NCBI GenBank assembly: GCA_009746045.1
Contig: RPFO01000080.1
Location: 3,965,400 to 4,029,399, forward strand
DNA: 64,000 nt
From: Mesostigma viride
Lineage: Eukaryota; Streptophyta; Mesostigmatophyceae; Mesostigmatales; Mesostigmataceae
Reading direction: 5' to 3'
In this document: in pieces, positions 42,819 through 53,175 of the stretch
Position numbering within the stretch: the first letter of the stretch is position 1
Layout: every line of letters starts with the position of its first letter
Translations under genes and position numbers: made by a program
The notes under the pieces: model-generated
Told to the model about the DNA's origin: nothing
The model's database searches: none
What the model saw: the letters and a program-made list of their open reading frames with translations, nothing else

Positions 42819-43912
42819 ATGTATACCCCATGACACCATACTTCTAAACTACTTAAGAACCTTGGCACATTGCAAAATGGGAAAGAAAGCTGAACAATAC
42901 ATGCAACATCACTCACTAACACAGCCATGTGATTGCTACCAACACGTACCATGTACATCCTGTGTGAAATTATTGGCAACGACACGCCAAGCAAACGCCA
43001 AGGTATAGTATAACTGCGACAGGCTGGCACATGTCACCTGGCATCCACGTATGCTCACCCCAAGGCATTGGCATATCCCCATGTCTATATCCGTTGCCCT
43101 TTGTGCGTACCGAGTCACCCATGCAGTCACCCACCCATGCATCCACCTGGCCCACCCACACAAGTACTCATACACTTGCGCACCTGAGTACCCAGCCACC
43201 CACTGGTCCACCCACCCGGTGACCCAGCCAGCCAGCCACGCACCTACTAAACCAACCTATCTAACCACTCGTGCACCCAGGCACCCAGCCACATACCCAC
43301 CCACTGGGACATCCACCCACCCAGCTAGCCACATATGCAATCTACCCACCTAGGCAATAAGGAGGCATTCACCCATCCTTTTATCCAGGCACCCATTACT
43401 AAAACCACGCAGCCACCTAACCACCCAGCCAGCTGGCCCCATGTGTGCCCACCAGGCCGCCCACCCCTGACCCACCCACGCCCCTTCCCACTCGACCACT
43501 CTTTCCCCCCATACCCTTATACCCACCGACCTGCACCCACTCACCCTCACACATCCACATCCTCTCAGCCAGTCACCCACCCATCTCACCCCTAACATGC
43601 ACAGCCCTCCACCCGCGCTAGGTGAGTCGATCCCAACTACAAAACCACCCACCCACCCATATCCGTGCACCCACCCACCCATCTACCTTCCCCATCGCTC
43701 ACCCCACCCACTTCTAATCACAGCTACACATCCACCCGCCACAAACCAACGGTGCAAATCCTCCAGCCCATGCAACAGTTTCACTCAGGCATCCAACAAT
43801 GCACCCACCTAGGAGTTCCCAAACCCCGTCGATCCCCCAGCCACCTGGCGATTCACTTATAAGCAACCACCCTTGCACCCATCCACCCACCATAACCACC
43901 CACCCACCCGCC

Positions 43913-44066
43913 CTCCCTCCCTCCCTCCCTCCCTCCCTCCCTCCCTCCCTCCCTCCCCCTCCCTCCCTCCCTCCCTCCCTCCCTCCCTCCCTCCCTCCCT
44001 CCCTCCCTCCCTCCCTCCCTCCCTCCCTCCCTCCCTCCCTCCCTCCCTCCCTCCCTCCCTCCCTCC
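43913..44066. repeat. (CCCT)n polypyrimidine tract
   Basis: About 150 bp of pure CCCT units with one interruption. It is the complement type of the GGGA tract at 41103. The Pro/Ser/Leu and Gly/Arg/Glu ORFs across it are artefacts. Confidence 0.95.
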
Positions 44067-44099
44067 CGCCACCCCACCCACCCACCCTCTCCAACTGCA

Positions 44100-46190
44100 T
44101 GTGGACTGCCTCTCCCAGCGACTCGGCCAGCCGTTTGAGTGTGTTTGGGACCATATGCTGATGCCCATGGATATTACGCGCGCCATCAACCAGGCAACAC
44201 CAGTGACACTTGAGCTCCTTGTTATCCTTCTCATCGGATGTACTGACGACACCCTGCACAATTACAGCTCACAAGGCAACTAACATGCTGGAGGAACGCA
44301 TCCGCCGCAGTGGACGTCAGTAACGGATGTTGCAATGTTGCTGGAGGGAGGTCAATCGACCGCACCCGTACATACAAGGGGCAATTATTGATGCGTCATA
44401 CCCAAAACAGGAAGAAAATGTGGCACAACTAACCTTGCCATCAACATGGATGGACGGAGTTGGAGACCAACTGCAGCGCGGCATTCGCAAGGGCACAGGC
44501 TGTGTTGTTCAGCAGGTCCACCGCTGGACTGCCCGATGCCGAGTCCAGGTTCTTCCTTACACAAACTCTCCACAAGCGTGATTGTCGCGTCCTTGGCTGC
44601 CAACTGCGGAAAGGAGGCCAGTGCTCGCTTCAGCAGGAACTCGGCAATTGCAATCACGGTGGGCCCTGGCACGATTTGCAGGCCTACACATGCTTGCCCC
44701 GCATGTGCCTCCCCCACGTGTGCATCCACCGCAGTTGACGTGCTCGCTCGCAGCTCCCACTACCGCTGGCTTCGTTGCCATGTTCCTCCACCCGTTGCCT
44801 CTTGCATCTTAGCTGTTCCTCGCGCTTCTCCGCAGCCTCTCTTTCCCTCTCTTCCTCTCTCTTTTCTGCTGCCGTTCATGCCTTGCTCCAGATATAGATG
44901 TGGCTGCTTAGGCGTTCAATCTGCATCACAGAATTGGACGATATGCACGTCAAAGGAAAGCCAACCAAGCAGCAACATTACCAACAATGTAGCGGGAGGG
45001 TCAGTGCAGAGGCCAGCAACATAACTGCCTTAGTCTTGTACTCCTACCATACACATTAGGGAAGACTGCTGGCATGGCAGCCTGCATCACAGCAATGAAT
45101 TGCCGCCAACTAAAATAAGAGAGTGACTCACCGCTACTCTTCCCTGAAGCCGACTGGTCACACCTCCATTGTGGCGTTGTTTTACCACTTTAACGCTCTT
45201 CCACAGCGTGCGATTTTGTTGATGCCATTTTCTCAATTCCTGTAGCATATATTTTGCCCCCGCCGCACGCTTCCATGGGTTGCCATGTACATCATACTTT
45301 GCTGATGCTGCAGAGAAGTCAAGCGGTTCTTTGCATTCCCTCACCTGTATTCAACGGCAACGCCAAAACGGAATGCCAACGAATGCGGAGCGGGGGAACA
45401 AGGCATAAAGCAACGCATGGTGAACCGGCAGATGCTGAGGCAGACACGACAATGCACTGGGTGCATGGCAACCATGTGAACACTGATGGTAGCACTCACA
45501 TGCCTAACAAGCATTTTCTTTGTTTCCCCTGGGTTAGAGTGTAAGGCCTATGCCAACCAAGGTAAACAACAAAACAACACATCCTAAACTGCCCTAACTG
45601 ACATGGGCAACAAACATGGCCAATGGAGGACAAGGAACCAAGTAGGATCATCCAACAGGATCATGGTATTATGGCAGCTTGCATGCAGTAAATTACATCA
45701 AGCATGGTTGGCTCAGCACATTGAAGTATTGTCACATCATTAGAACAAGGGAAAGTCAGAAATCAACGCATGGTGAACCGGCAGATGATGAGGCAGACAC
45801 GACAATGCACTTGGTGCATGGCAACTATGTGAACACTGATGGTAGCATTCACATGCCTAACAAGCATTTTCTCTGTTTCCCCTGGGTTAGAGTGTAAGGC
45901 CTATGCCAACCCAGCTAAACAACAAAACAACACATCCTAAACTGCGCTAACTGACATGGGCAACAAACATGGCCAATGGACACAACACCTTGAAATGGCC
46001 TTTTTTTTACATAAATTATGGCCCATGGCAAGTTTATTGTCCGATTGACCTAGGATTGGATCCCACCACTCCCCGGGATGTGTCTGGCTAGTGGTGGAGT
46101 AGTTGAGTCAAAATGTTAAGTTTACATGGTACTCCCTGCTTAAGTTAACTCCAGATCCAAGGCCAAAACTGGCCACCTAAACCACTTGCA
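44100..46190. other. No clear gene
   Basis: The minus-strand ORF 44385-44729 and the frame upstream of it (Glu/Arg-rich, to about 44930) give patches that could be coding (FLLKRALASFPQLAAKDATI), but I see no domain. The segment at about 45490-45640 and its duplicate resemble the interior of TTAA copy A at 10070-10190 (cctaacaagcattttct, cctaaactgccc). Confidence 0.35.
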
Positions 46191-46303
46191 CTTGCATAGA
46201 AACAATAGTTGATCTCAGATTATGCTGTAACTTTGCAGTGGTGATGAATAATAGTTGTTCTGACCTTGTACAAAGTTCTACGCCATTTGGAGCCCTAGTT
46301 GGT

Positions 46304-46337
46304 GACAAATGCTAGCAAAATTTTGCTAGCATTTGTC
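46304..46337. repeat. Perfect 34-bp palindrome
   Basis: GACAAATGCTAGCAAAA is followed immediately by its complement TTTTGCTAGCATTTGTC. The paralogous position near 42270 (aacaaatgctaacaagg) is not palindromic. Confidence 0.95.
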
Positions 46338-48000
46338 ATTAATGGCCATTTAAAATCAATATTTAACCCAAATAATGTCAGAATGCCACCAAAACTTATT
46401 GCCATCATGCCAGCACCTGAAGCAAGGTCTCAACAAGTCATGAGCAGAAATTCAGATCATGCAGAGCCCAAAATGGTGACATTTGCCAGCAATTGTCACC
46501 ATTTTTTGCTTTTTTACCCACAATTTTAACAACATTACCCACCAAAACATTCTCCAAGCTGGGGCGCATCATTTAAATCTTTGCAGGCAACTCAAGAATG
46601 ACTAGTACAAACAGTGTGCAAAACCTTGGTGCATGTGAATGCCTGAGTGGTGACCATTGCTAGCAGAATCCATCATGTAAGGTAGGCATTGCCAGTATGC
46701 CACAAAGCTGTGATGTGCAGTGCATGTCCATATGTATACCCCATGACACCGTGCCTCTAAACTACTTGGCACATTGCAAAATGGGAAGGAAAGGTGAATA
46801 ATACATGCCACATCACTAACACAGCCATTTGAATGCTACCAACACGCACCATGCATGATATACACTGCGTGTACAGTAATACATGTCGAGAATATGCCGA
46901 GCGAGCATATCAAGGTGCAGTGACCCCAACGCTGGCACATGTCACCTGGCATCCACGTATGCTCACATGATATGGCATTGGCATATCCCATGTCTCCATC
47001 TCTTGCACTTTGTGCGCACCAAGCCACCCATGCAGTCGCCCACCCATGCAGCCACCTGGCCACCCACCCACACAACTGCTCACACACTCGCGCGCCCGTG
47101 CACCCAGACAGCCACCTGTCCTCCCACCCAGTGACCCACCCACCAAGCCAGCCGCGCACGTGCTTACCCAACTTATACAACCATGCGTGCACCTAGGCAC
47201 CCAACCACCTACCAACCCACTTGGACATCCACCCACCCACCAAGGCACCTGCGCAACCCACACACCAACTAGGTAATAAGCAGGCATTCCCCCATCCAAT
47301 GAGCCAACCACCCAACCACCCAACCACCTAAACACCCAGCCAGCTGGCCCCATATGCACCCGTCCGGCCACCCACAGTTGACCCACCCACGCACCTACCC
47401 ACTCAACCATTCACTGCCCCCACACCCTTATACCCACTGACCCACCCACTGACCCACCCACACATGCATTTTCTCAGCCAGCACCCCGGCACCTACCTCA
47501 CCCCAAACCTGCACAGCCCTTCACCCGTGATAGGTGAGTCGGTCCCAACCATAAACCCATCCACGCATCCATATCTGTGCGCCCACCCGTCCATCTACCC
47601 GTCCCTTCGCCCACCCACCCACATCTAGTCATCTACACATCCACCAGCCACCAGCCACCAATGGCCCACCCACCAACCCACACACACACATACATCCCTA
47701 ACCAACCAACCACCAACACACCACCCTCAAAAACGTGCAGTTGTTTCACTCATGCATCCAACAACCCACCCACTTCAAAGTCCCCAAAGCCTATCATCAC
47801 CCAGCCACCTGGGCATCTGCCAATAACCGACCGCCCTTGCACTCATCCACCCACCATGACCAGCCAGCCAGCCACCCACCCTCTCCAACTGCCTGTGCTC
47901 CCACCTACGCAGCCAGCCATTTACCAAAGCATCCACCTATCAGCCACCCACCTGCCATTGAACCCACCCACGCCTAGGCATCCCTTGAAGCATCTATAGC

Positions 48001-49080
48001 CCAAGCCTCCCACCCAAGGCTCTCTGGGCAATCAAACAACCAAACAACCAATCACCCAGCTATACAACCACCTAACCACCTAACCACTCAACAACACAAT
48101 CACCGAACCACCTAACTACCCAACACCCAAACCAGCCAGGCATGTGCCCGCCTCGCATGCCCTCACCATTGCAACACCCCATACACGCCCCGCTCACCTA
48201 GCCAGCCACACACCCAGCCAGTCTCCTGCTCAACTCACGCATGAAGGCAATATCAGCCATGCATGGCCTCACCTTGCATCACTTGCATTGCCTGGTTAAT
48301 TTGCATGAGACAGCTTCCATCTCATTGTCAGCAACTGAAAAGGCTCTTTCTTCACAGTTATGAATAAGCTACAACGTTGGAAACGTTCTCCCATCCCTCT
48401 TTAAAACAGTCTTTAAATCAGAAAGACAAGGGCAAATCTCTGGACAAGGTGGCAATAACCACTGCACCATGCTCTTGAGAAAGTCTTAACAACCCAGCTT
48501 TCTACCCTTTTAGAAGCTGCCTTGCGTTAGCAACGATTCTGGGCCCTCTGGCTCGCTCACCTGGCTTAATCTGCGCTTCTTTATGGCTGCCGGGATATGC
48601 GAAGCTTGGGCCGAGGGTGTCGTGGCGAGGTCGTCTGCCCGACTCATCACTTCTCGAAACCGCACTGCCGACTAATAAAAACGATGCCCCCCTTTGCCTT
48701 TTGTATCTGGCGTCAAAAGAACAATGAACTCGCTTGGAAACACTGTCGCAAAGAGCTTCCTACAGGCATTATAAGCAATTTTCGCAGCTTTTACCGCACT
48801 TACTGCACATCCGGAAGACCATTAGCGGCCTTCGCGCGGAATCTTGGGCACGCCATATCTTCTGCTGGCTCATTGCCGCAGGCTGGCAGTATAGGAAGGT
48901 CGGGCATAGCCTAAAGAGCTGATTATCTGACGACAAAGATATGCATTGCATGAAGCAAGAAACAGACGGATTTCGCACCCCCATATTTATTCACGTCAAT
49001 GCCGGACAATTAAAAGCGAAACTCAAAAAACGAAAACACTAACGTTTTCGGGAATATTATAACGAACAAGCTGAGCTGCC
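48001..49080. other. Stretch without a clear gene
   Basis: Only short ORFs on both strands (best 48597-48914, +, about 105 residues) with no motif. It precedes the right subterminal zone of the 25-kb block. Confidence 0.4.
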
Positions 49081-49833
49081 AGCTATGTCGCGGTTTACGA
49101 TCCAGTTAACGATAACGGCTCCGTAACCACCCCAGTGCCTAATATTGGGGCAGCTATGGCGCCGTAACCACTACCTGACCCGTCCCGTATACCCCAACGT
49201 AACCTGAACCGAAGCCGTTCACGCCCCCGTAAACATGACCGGCCCAGTTACTGGGCCGTACCGAATCTCGGGGCCAATATTCCGAATGGTACCGTAACCG
49301 GTCCGGTAACCCAAACCGCCAACGAATACGGACCCGTAACCTGGCCCGTCGAAGTTACCGGGCAGGTTACGGGGGCGTCGAAGTTACCGGACAGGTTACG
49401 GGGGCTTCAAATTAACTCCTAGTGTCCTACCAGCCTTGTCTGCCTACTCACAAGGCTGGCTGTGCTGATGGAGGGGTGGGGCGTATGACGCTCCGGACAT
49501 CCTCCTCACACTCCGTGATCAAAGTGGGCATGTTTTGGGGTGTCTAGGGTAGCAAAACAGATGTCATTTTGGCTCAGCACTAGCTCAATTCTCTTTTAGC
49601 GTCTACCCAGGTGGCATCACAGGAAAATCAATAACTTGAGCTACGCTTGTCAGAATGAGCTCAAGCTTTGGGGTTGTGTATCCCCCCACTCAGTGGAATT
49701 TCGCATGTATGGATGACCCCATTCGATGTGTTGATGTTTTGATTTATTTTTTTTTGCTCAAAAAAGTACCCATTTTGCGGGGAAATTAATAACTCAAACA
49801 AATGTGATTATTTTGACCATGTGAATAGCCCAG

Positions 49834-50549
49834 CGTCACCGCCCGGCATCACCGCCCAGCTCCGTGAAATCGACCAGCGTCTTAAGGACAACGCAATCGC
49901 CATCGAGGTCCTGCAGAACACCGCCGGCCTCACCGCCCAGGCGGTGAAGGACATTGCCGCCAAGCCAGCCCCTGCTGGCCTGGCCGGCGATGCTCCTCCC
50001 ATCACGACCTGGGCGGACATGCTTAAGCAGCACACCACCTCCACCACCTCCGCCGTCGCAGCACAGCTCCAGCGGCAGACGCTTGACCCCCGCGAGGAGG
50101 CCGAGCTCGCCAAGCGCAGCCTTAACGTCATTGTCAAGAATCTCAAGATGGAGGAAGGTGAGAATTCCGAGAAGCTTGCGCGTGCTTTTGAGAGAGAAAT
50201 CCTTGATCGCATGGGCCTTACTGGTGAGATCGAGCTGGCCGCCCACCGCCTTCCCCGCGCGCGGGGTAAGGCAGGGCCGCCCCCGCTCCTTCTCACCTTT
50301 AAGACCCCGGCGGACAAGATTTCTTTTCTCAGACGCCGCAAGCGGCTCGAGAAGACTCTCTTCACCCTTGATGACGACCTGACCCTGGCGCAGCAACAAC
50401 GGCGACGGGAGCTATGGCCGACCTACCTCCAGCTCCGGCAGACCAAGGCGGGGCAGCCGGTGTACTGGAAGGGGGCGGCCATCTACGTCGGCCACAAGCC
50501 CTGGCAGGCGACCCCCGCGGCCCCAGCGACTCCAGGCGCCCCAGCTTAG
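49834..50549 (+). pseudogene. LINE-type ORF1 protein, 5'-truncated but otherwise open
   Basis: About 238 codons without a stop up to TAG at 50549. There is no ATG at the 5' end because the copy starts inside the gene. The order is a coiled-coil-like segment (LREIDQRLKDNAIAIEVL), a linker with TTWADMLKQH, an RRM-like core (AKRSLNVIVKNLKMEEG; LLLTFKTPADKISFLRRRK), a C-terminal helix region (FTLDDDLTLAQQQRRREL) and YWKGAAIYVG before a Pro/Ala tail. ORF1 proteins of this type bind their own RNA as trimers in L1. The uninterrupted frame suggests recent insertion. Confidence 0.78.
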
Positions 50550-50990
50550 GGGAATACAGCAGTAGTGTAGAATAGATAGACCGTGGCCATATACATGTAC
50601 GCCTCCTAGAGGCCCTATCCCAGCTAAGCCACGCGCTTTATTTAATCATGTACATGTGTGCCTATGATGAGCCACACTCCAGATGATGCCTAGCTTTATT
50701 TAGTTATGTTGTGCCCATGCAGGGAGTAACTCTCTGCTGAGACGCCATGCCCTAGCTTTTTGTATAGCTATGCTGATCTTCCCCCCCATGACAGGCTCCC
50801 CCTTCGCTGGGCATAGCTTGAAGATCATGGGGATGCACGTGCCCTGGTGCACCTAGAGCAAGGGTCCTTTACATCCCCACCCTTGCAGGAAGTAGCTTAG
50901 GATGTATGATAGGCCATATGCCCCGTCTCAAGGGCTATGTGCTACATATACTCCCGACGGAGTTATGTTATGTACAATTCAATTCAATTC
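49834..50990 (+). mobile_element. ORF1-only retroposon (HAL1-like) with TSD
   Basis: 1157 bp flanked by the 10-bp TSD AATAGCCCAG (49824-49833 and 50991-51000), ending in an ACAATTCAATTCAATTC tail. It holds a LINE-type ORF1 followed directly by a 3' UTR of about 440 bp and no ORF2. Copies at 19083-19606 and 19617-19935 have the same ORF1-then-UTR order. It interrupts TTAA copy C. This matches the logic of mammalian HAL1 (half-LINE) elements, which depend on another LINE for reverse transcriptase. Confidence 0.82.
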
Positions 50991-51307
50991 AATAGCCCAG
51001 ATTTTTTAGAAGTGGGGGAACTTTGCAGGAATGTATGGGTAGGTCATTTGGATAAGTGGTTTGTCTTGGGCAAAATATCTCATAAATAGCGTCTTTTTCT
51101 ATTTTTAGCTCGCCACCGGTGCGTGGTTGGGGGTAGTAACCCCAACAAGTGGTGGCATGAATGTCCAAACATCATATTTATGGTACTCAATCATCACTAG
51201 ATGGTTCCCAAGTGCATTGGAACTGATATTCATTAATCAGTTTTTCAGGCTTTTGGACGTGCGAGTCCCCTTAATACGTTAATATGATGTATGCCACGAT
51301 TTCATGT

Positions 51308-51347
51308 CAAGGAGACAACCAGCGCATGCCAGAAATCGGGAGAATCA
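51308..51347 (-). mobile_element. Short retroposon copy h (40 bp)
   Basis: CAAGGAGACAACCAGCGCAT... to gggagaat, TSD CATGT (51303-51307 and 51348-51352). Confidence 0.7.
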
Positions 51348-51581
51348 CATGTATTTCGTGCGGGTCGGGCCCAACTGAATATTAATTAGTCAATTAATTA
51401 CTTAATGATGCGGCGAGAGCGCTCTGTGGCCTGCCCGGCCACTCATGGCAGCATGAGAGAGGCTAGTGCACGCTAGTAAGGGGCGCCCCCTCCCTCCTTG
51501 TAATGTATGGGTGTTGGAGGTTCCTTTGTTGGCACCCATGTGACGCACTGGCGTGCCTATTAATCAATGACTGAGGATTAT

Positions 51582-51621
51582 CAAGGAGACAACCAGCGCA
51601 GGCCAGAAATCGGGAGAAATA
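51582..51621 (-). mobile_element. Short retroposon copy i (40 bp)
   Basis: It has the same 40-bp extent as copy h. The perfect 12-bp TSD is ACTGAGGATTAT (51570-51581 and 51622-51633). Confidence 0.85.
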
Positions 51622-51669
51622 ACTGAGGATTATTCTGATTTCTGATTTGGCACGCCGCAAAGGTGAAAA

Positions 51670-51790
51670 CCATTTGCGTTCAGTGCCGGTCCGCGGAAAA
51701 CGCGATCTGCAAATGAATCCAGGCCGGAATCGAACTGCCCGGGACCTCTCGCACCAACTTTTGCTGACTATAGGATGGACGTCTCCTGAT
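51670..51790 (-). other. tRNA-like sequence, possibly a SINE head
   Basis: On the minus strand GCGAGAGGTCCCGGG and AGTTCGATTCC resemble a tRNA variable region and B box. I could not close an acceptor stem, so this is not a functional tRNA call. Confidence 0.25.
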
Positions 51791-51865
51791 CCTAAGGCAT
51801 CGCCAACTGACACCTACAGTCCAACCGCAAAAGTTCTCCTTTCCGGGTTATTATGCTCATACATG

Positions 51866-51882
51866 CGCTGGTTGTCTCCTTG
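51866..51882 (+). mobile_element. Micro-insertion copy j (17 bp)
   Basis: CGCTGGTTGTCTCCTTG lies between two copies of ATACATG (51859-51865 and 51883-51889). Confidence 0.8.
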
Positions 51883-52170
51883 ATACATGTGACGCAGCCT
51901 ACGTGTATTTATCAGTTATTAATTAAGTTGTCAGAAACTGTTATCCTCAAGAAAGGCAGCACATGGACTAAATGCTGCCAACGGCCTGTACGCGAAAAAA
52001 TGCGAGAACTCACGGTAGCCAGAAAAATCAGGGTTCGAACTAGCTACCAACTGGAACCTATGCCATAGATTCCGCGATAGGGCGATTTATCAACGAGGAA
52101 ACTGGTCGGCGCGGGTCAGACATCTGGAGGGCTCTATGACATATAGGGTTATATAAACATCACTTAATAT

Positions 52171-52205
52171 CAATGAGACAACCAGCACAGGCCAGAAATC
52201 TGGAT
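52171..52205 (-). mobile_element. Short retroposon copy l, diverged
   Basis: caatgagacaaccagcacagg and ccagaaatctgg match the terminus with a few changes. No clear TSD. Confidence 0.55.
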
Positions 52206-53170
52206 CGATGTGTCATTTATGACATGTTTGAGAAAATAAATGCTTAATAACATCGTTTATCTATTACATCAATTGGTACCAAAAGCAAACTTGTCCAAAT
52301 AGGGTACCGTGGGGTGGGGGTGGGGTTGGGGAGGGCGGGGGGGGGGGGGGGGGGGAGCGACTTAAAATTTTCCACACCCATAGAACTTTGTCTCACTTAA
52401 CATGACATCTCACACTGTATGAGGAAACAGACACGGCTGTTTTCCAAGTCTGCCATTGGTCATCTTACTCCTAGGATGCCTCCGTAACATATGGCAATGA
52501 CAATGGGACTGGTTATGCTTGGCAGAAACTGAAAACAGCAATACATGTTGCCACTACGCATGTGCAAGCATAGCTCTGCCCTGTGCAACACATAAGCAAG
52601 GCTACTCGGAATACGTGCAAAGCTTGCTATCTAGTGGACAGAAAATGCCCATGGTCTTCGGAAAAGCCTTGGATACCACTGTGGAGCTTTTCCCTGCATT
52701 CAATAGAAATAACTAAACATACATGTGCGCTTAAAAAATGCACAAAATGCAACAGCACAACACAGTCAGCAATAACAGTCAAAGTAACCAACCCAACTTC
52801 CTATCCGAAAATAAATCAGAATTAGCATAGCCATGGTCCTATATTACATGTCAGAGTTGGTCAGAGGTCGATTTTAGAGACACTTTGGCTGCTGAGGTAG
52901 CAGAACAACCATAGTTACCCTGATGACCATGGCACTGCTGCGGCCACACATGGCACTATTGCCTTTTCAGCAGTGGGCCAAGGAAAGAAAATTGTGCCCG
53001 ACAGCGTGCCATGAATAGACGCAATGGGTGATAGAGAGTGGCGTGATAGCTGGCTGATTTATTGGCTGATAGATTGGCTGGTTAACTGGCTGTTTGGTGG
53101 GCAGGTGGTTGGTTGGTTGGTGGCGGGCGGGCGGGCAGATGGAGGTGGGTGATAAACTGAGGAAGAGCTG
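52206..53170. other. No recognisable gene
   Basis: A G-rich run at 52310-52357. Short ORFs at 52519-52825 lack motifs. ggttggttggtggcgggcgggcggg near 53110 is simple sequence. Confidence 0.4.
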
Positions 53171-53175
53171 AATCG

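Larger units (their letters stand above)
41841..48000. repeat. Diverged large duplication within the 25-kb block
   Basis: About 42150-43900 aligns with about 46190-47880 in the same order: acggttgttcagaccttgtac / gttgttctgaccttgtac, atgccacaaa..tgatgtgcagtgca, gtataccccatgacacc, ggcacatgtcacctggcatccacg, then ccacccaccca-rich sequence. A smaller direct duplication, caacgcatggtgaaccggca, lies at 45412 and 45766. Pro/His/Thr-rich ORFs come from the ACCC-rich sequence. 42340-42500 also carries a LINE 3' end (tail at 42328-42340, catcactccgttgggag). Confidence 0.75.
24402..49424. mobile_element. Giant CACTA-bounded block (about 25 kb)
   Basis: The 16-bp perfect TIR CACTAGGAGTTAATTT lies at 24402-24417 and inverted at 49409-49424. 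The adjacent subterminal zones (24420-24915 and about 49080-49405) are both filled with GGTTACCGG/CCGGTAACC-type motifs. The flanks share TC (24400-24401 and 49425-49426), compatible with a 2-bp TSD. No EnSpm transposase is recognisable inside. The cargo is a split LINE ORF1, a nested PIF-like element, several satellites and a diverged 1.3-kb duplication. The true length is probably about 1.5 kb shorter because of a likely assembly duplication next to the gap. Confidence 0.7.
22660..51270 (-). mobile_element. TTAA element copy C, diverged and disrupted by a 25-kb insertion
   Basis: The left end TTAAGGGGACTCGGCGCG (TTAA at 22656-22659) is followed by sequence homologous to copy B after 55051 (gcaccccttgcggaagtggccatggcgactg, then a tgccatcggca region). 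The right end GTGCGAGTCCCCTTAA finishes at about 51274. 49440-49820 and 51001-51270 align with the far end of copy B (56800-57320): gcttgtcagaatga, tttttctatttttagc, ccaccggtgcgtgg. Without the 25-kb CACTA-like block and the 1.16-kb retroposon it would be about 2.4 kb, close to copies A and B. No transposase is seen. Orientation is as copy B. Confidence 0.7.

Noticed and set aside
43051-47999. Pro/His/Thr-rich ORFs up to 140 residues
   Set aside because: They track degenerate ACCCACCC sequence in both halves of a duplication and lack conserved frames between the halves.
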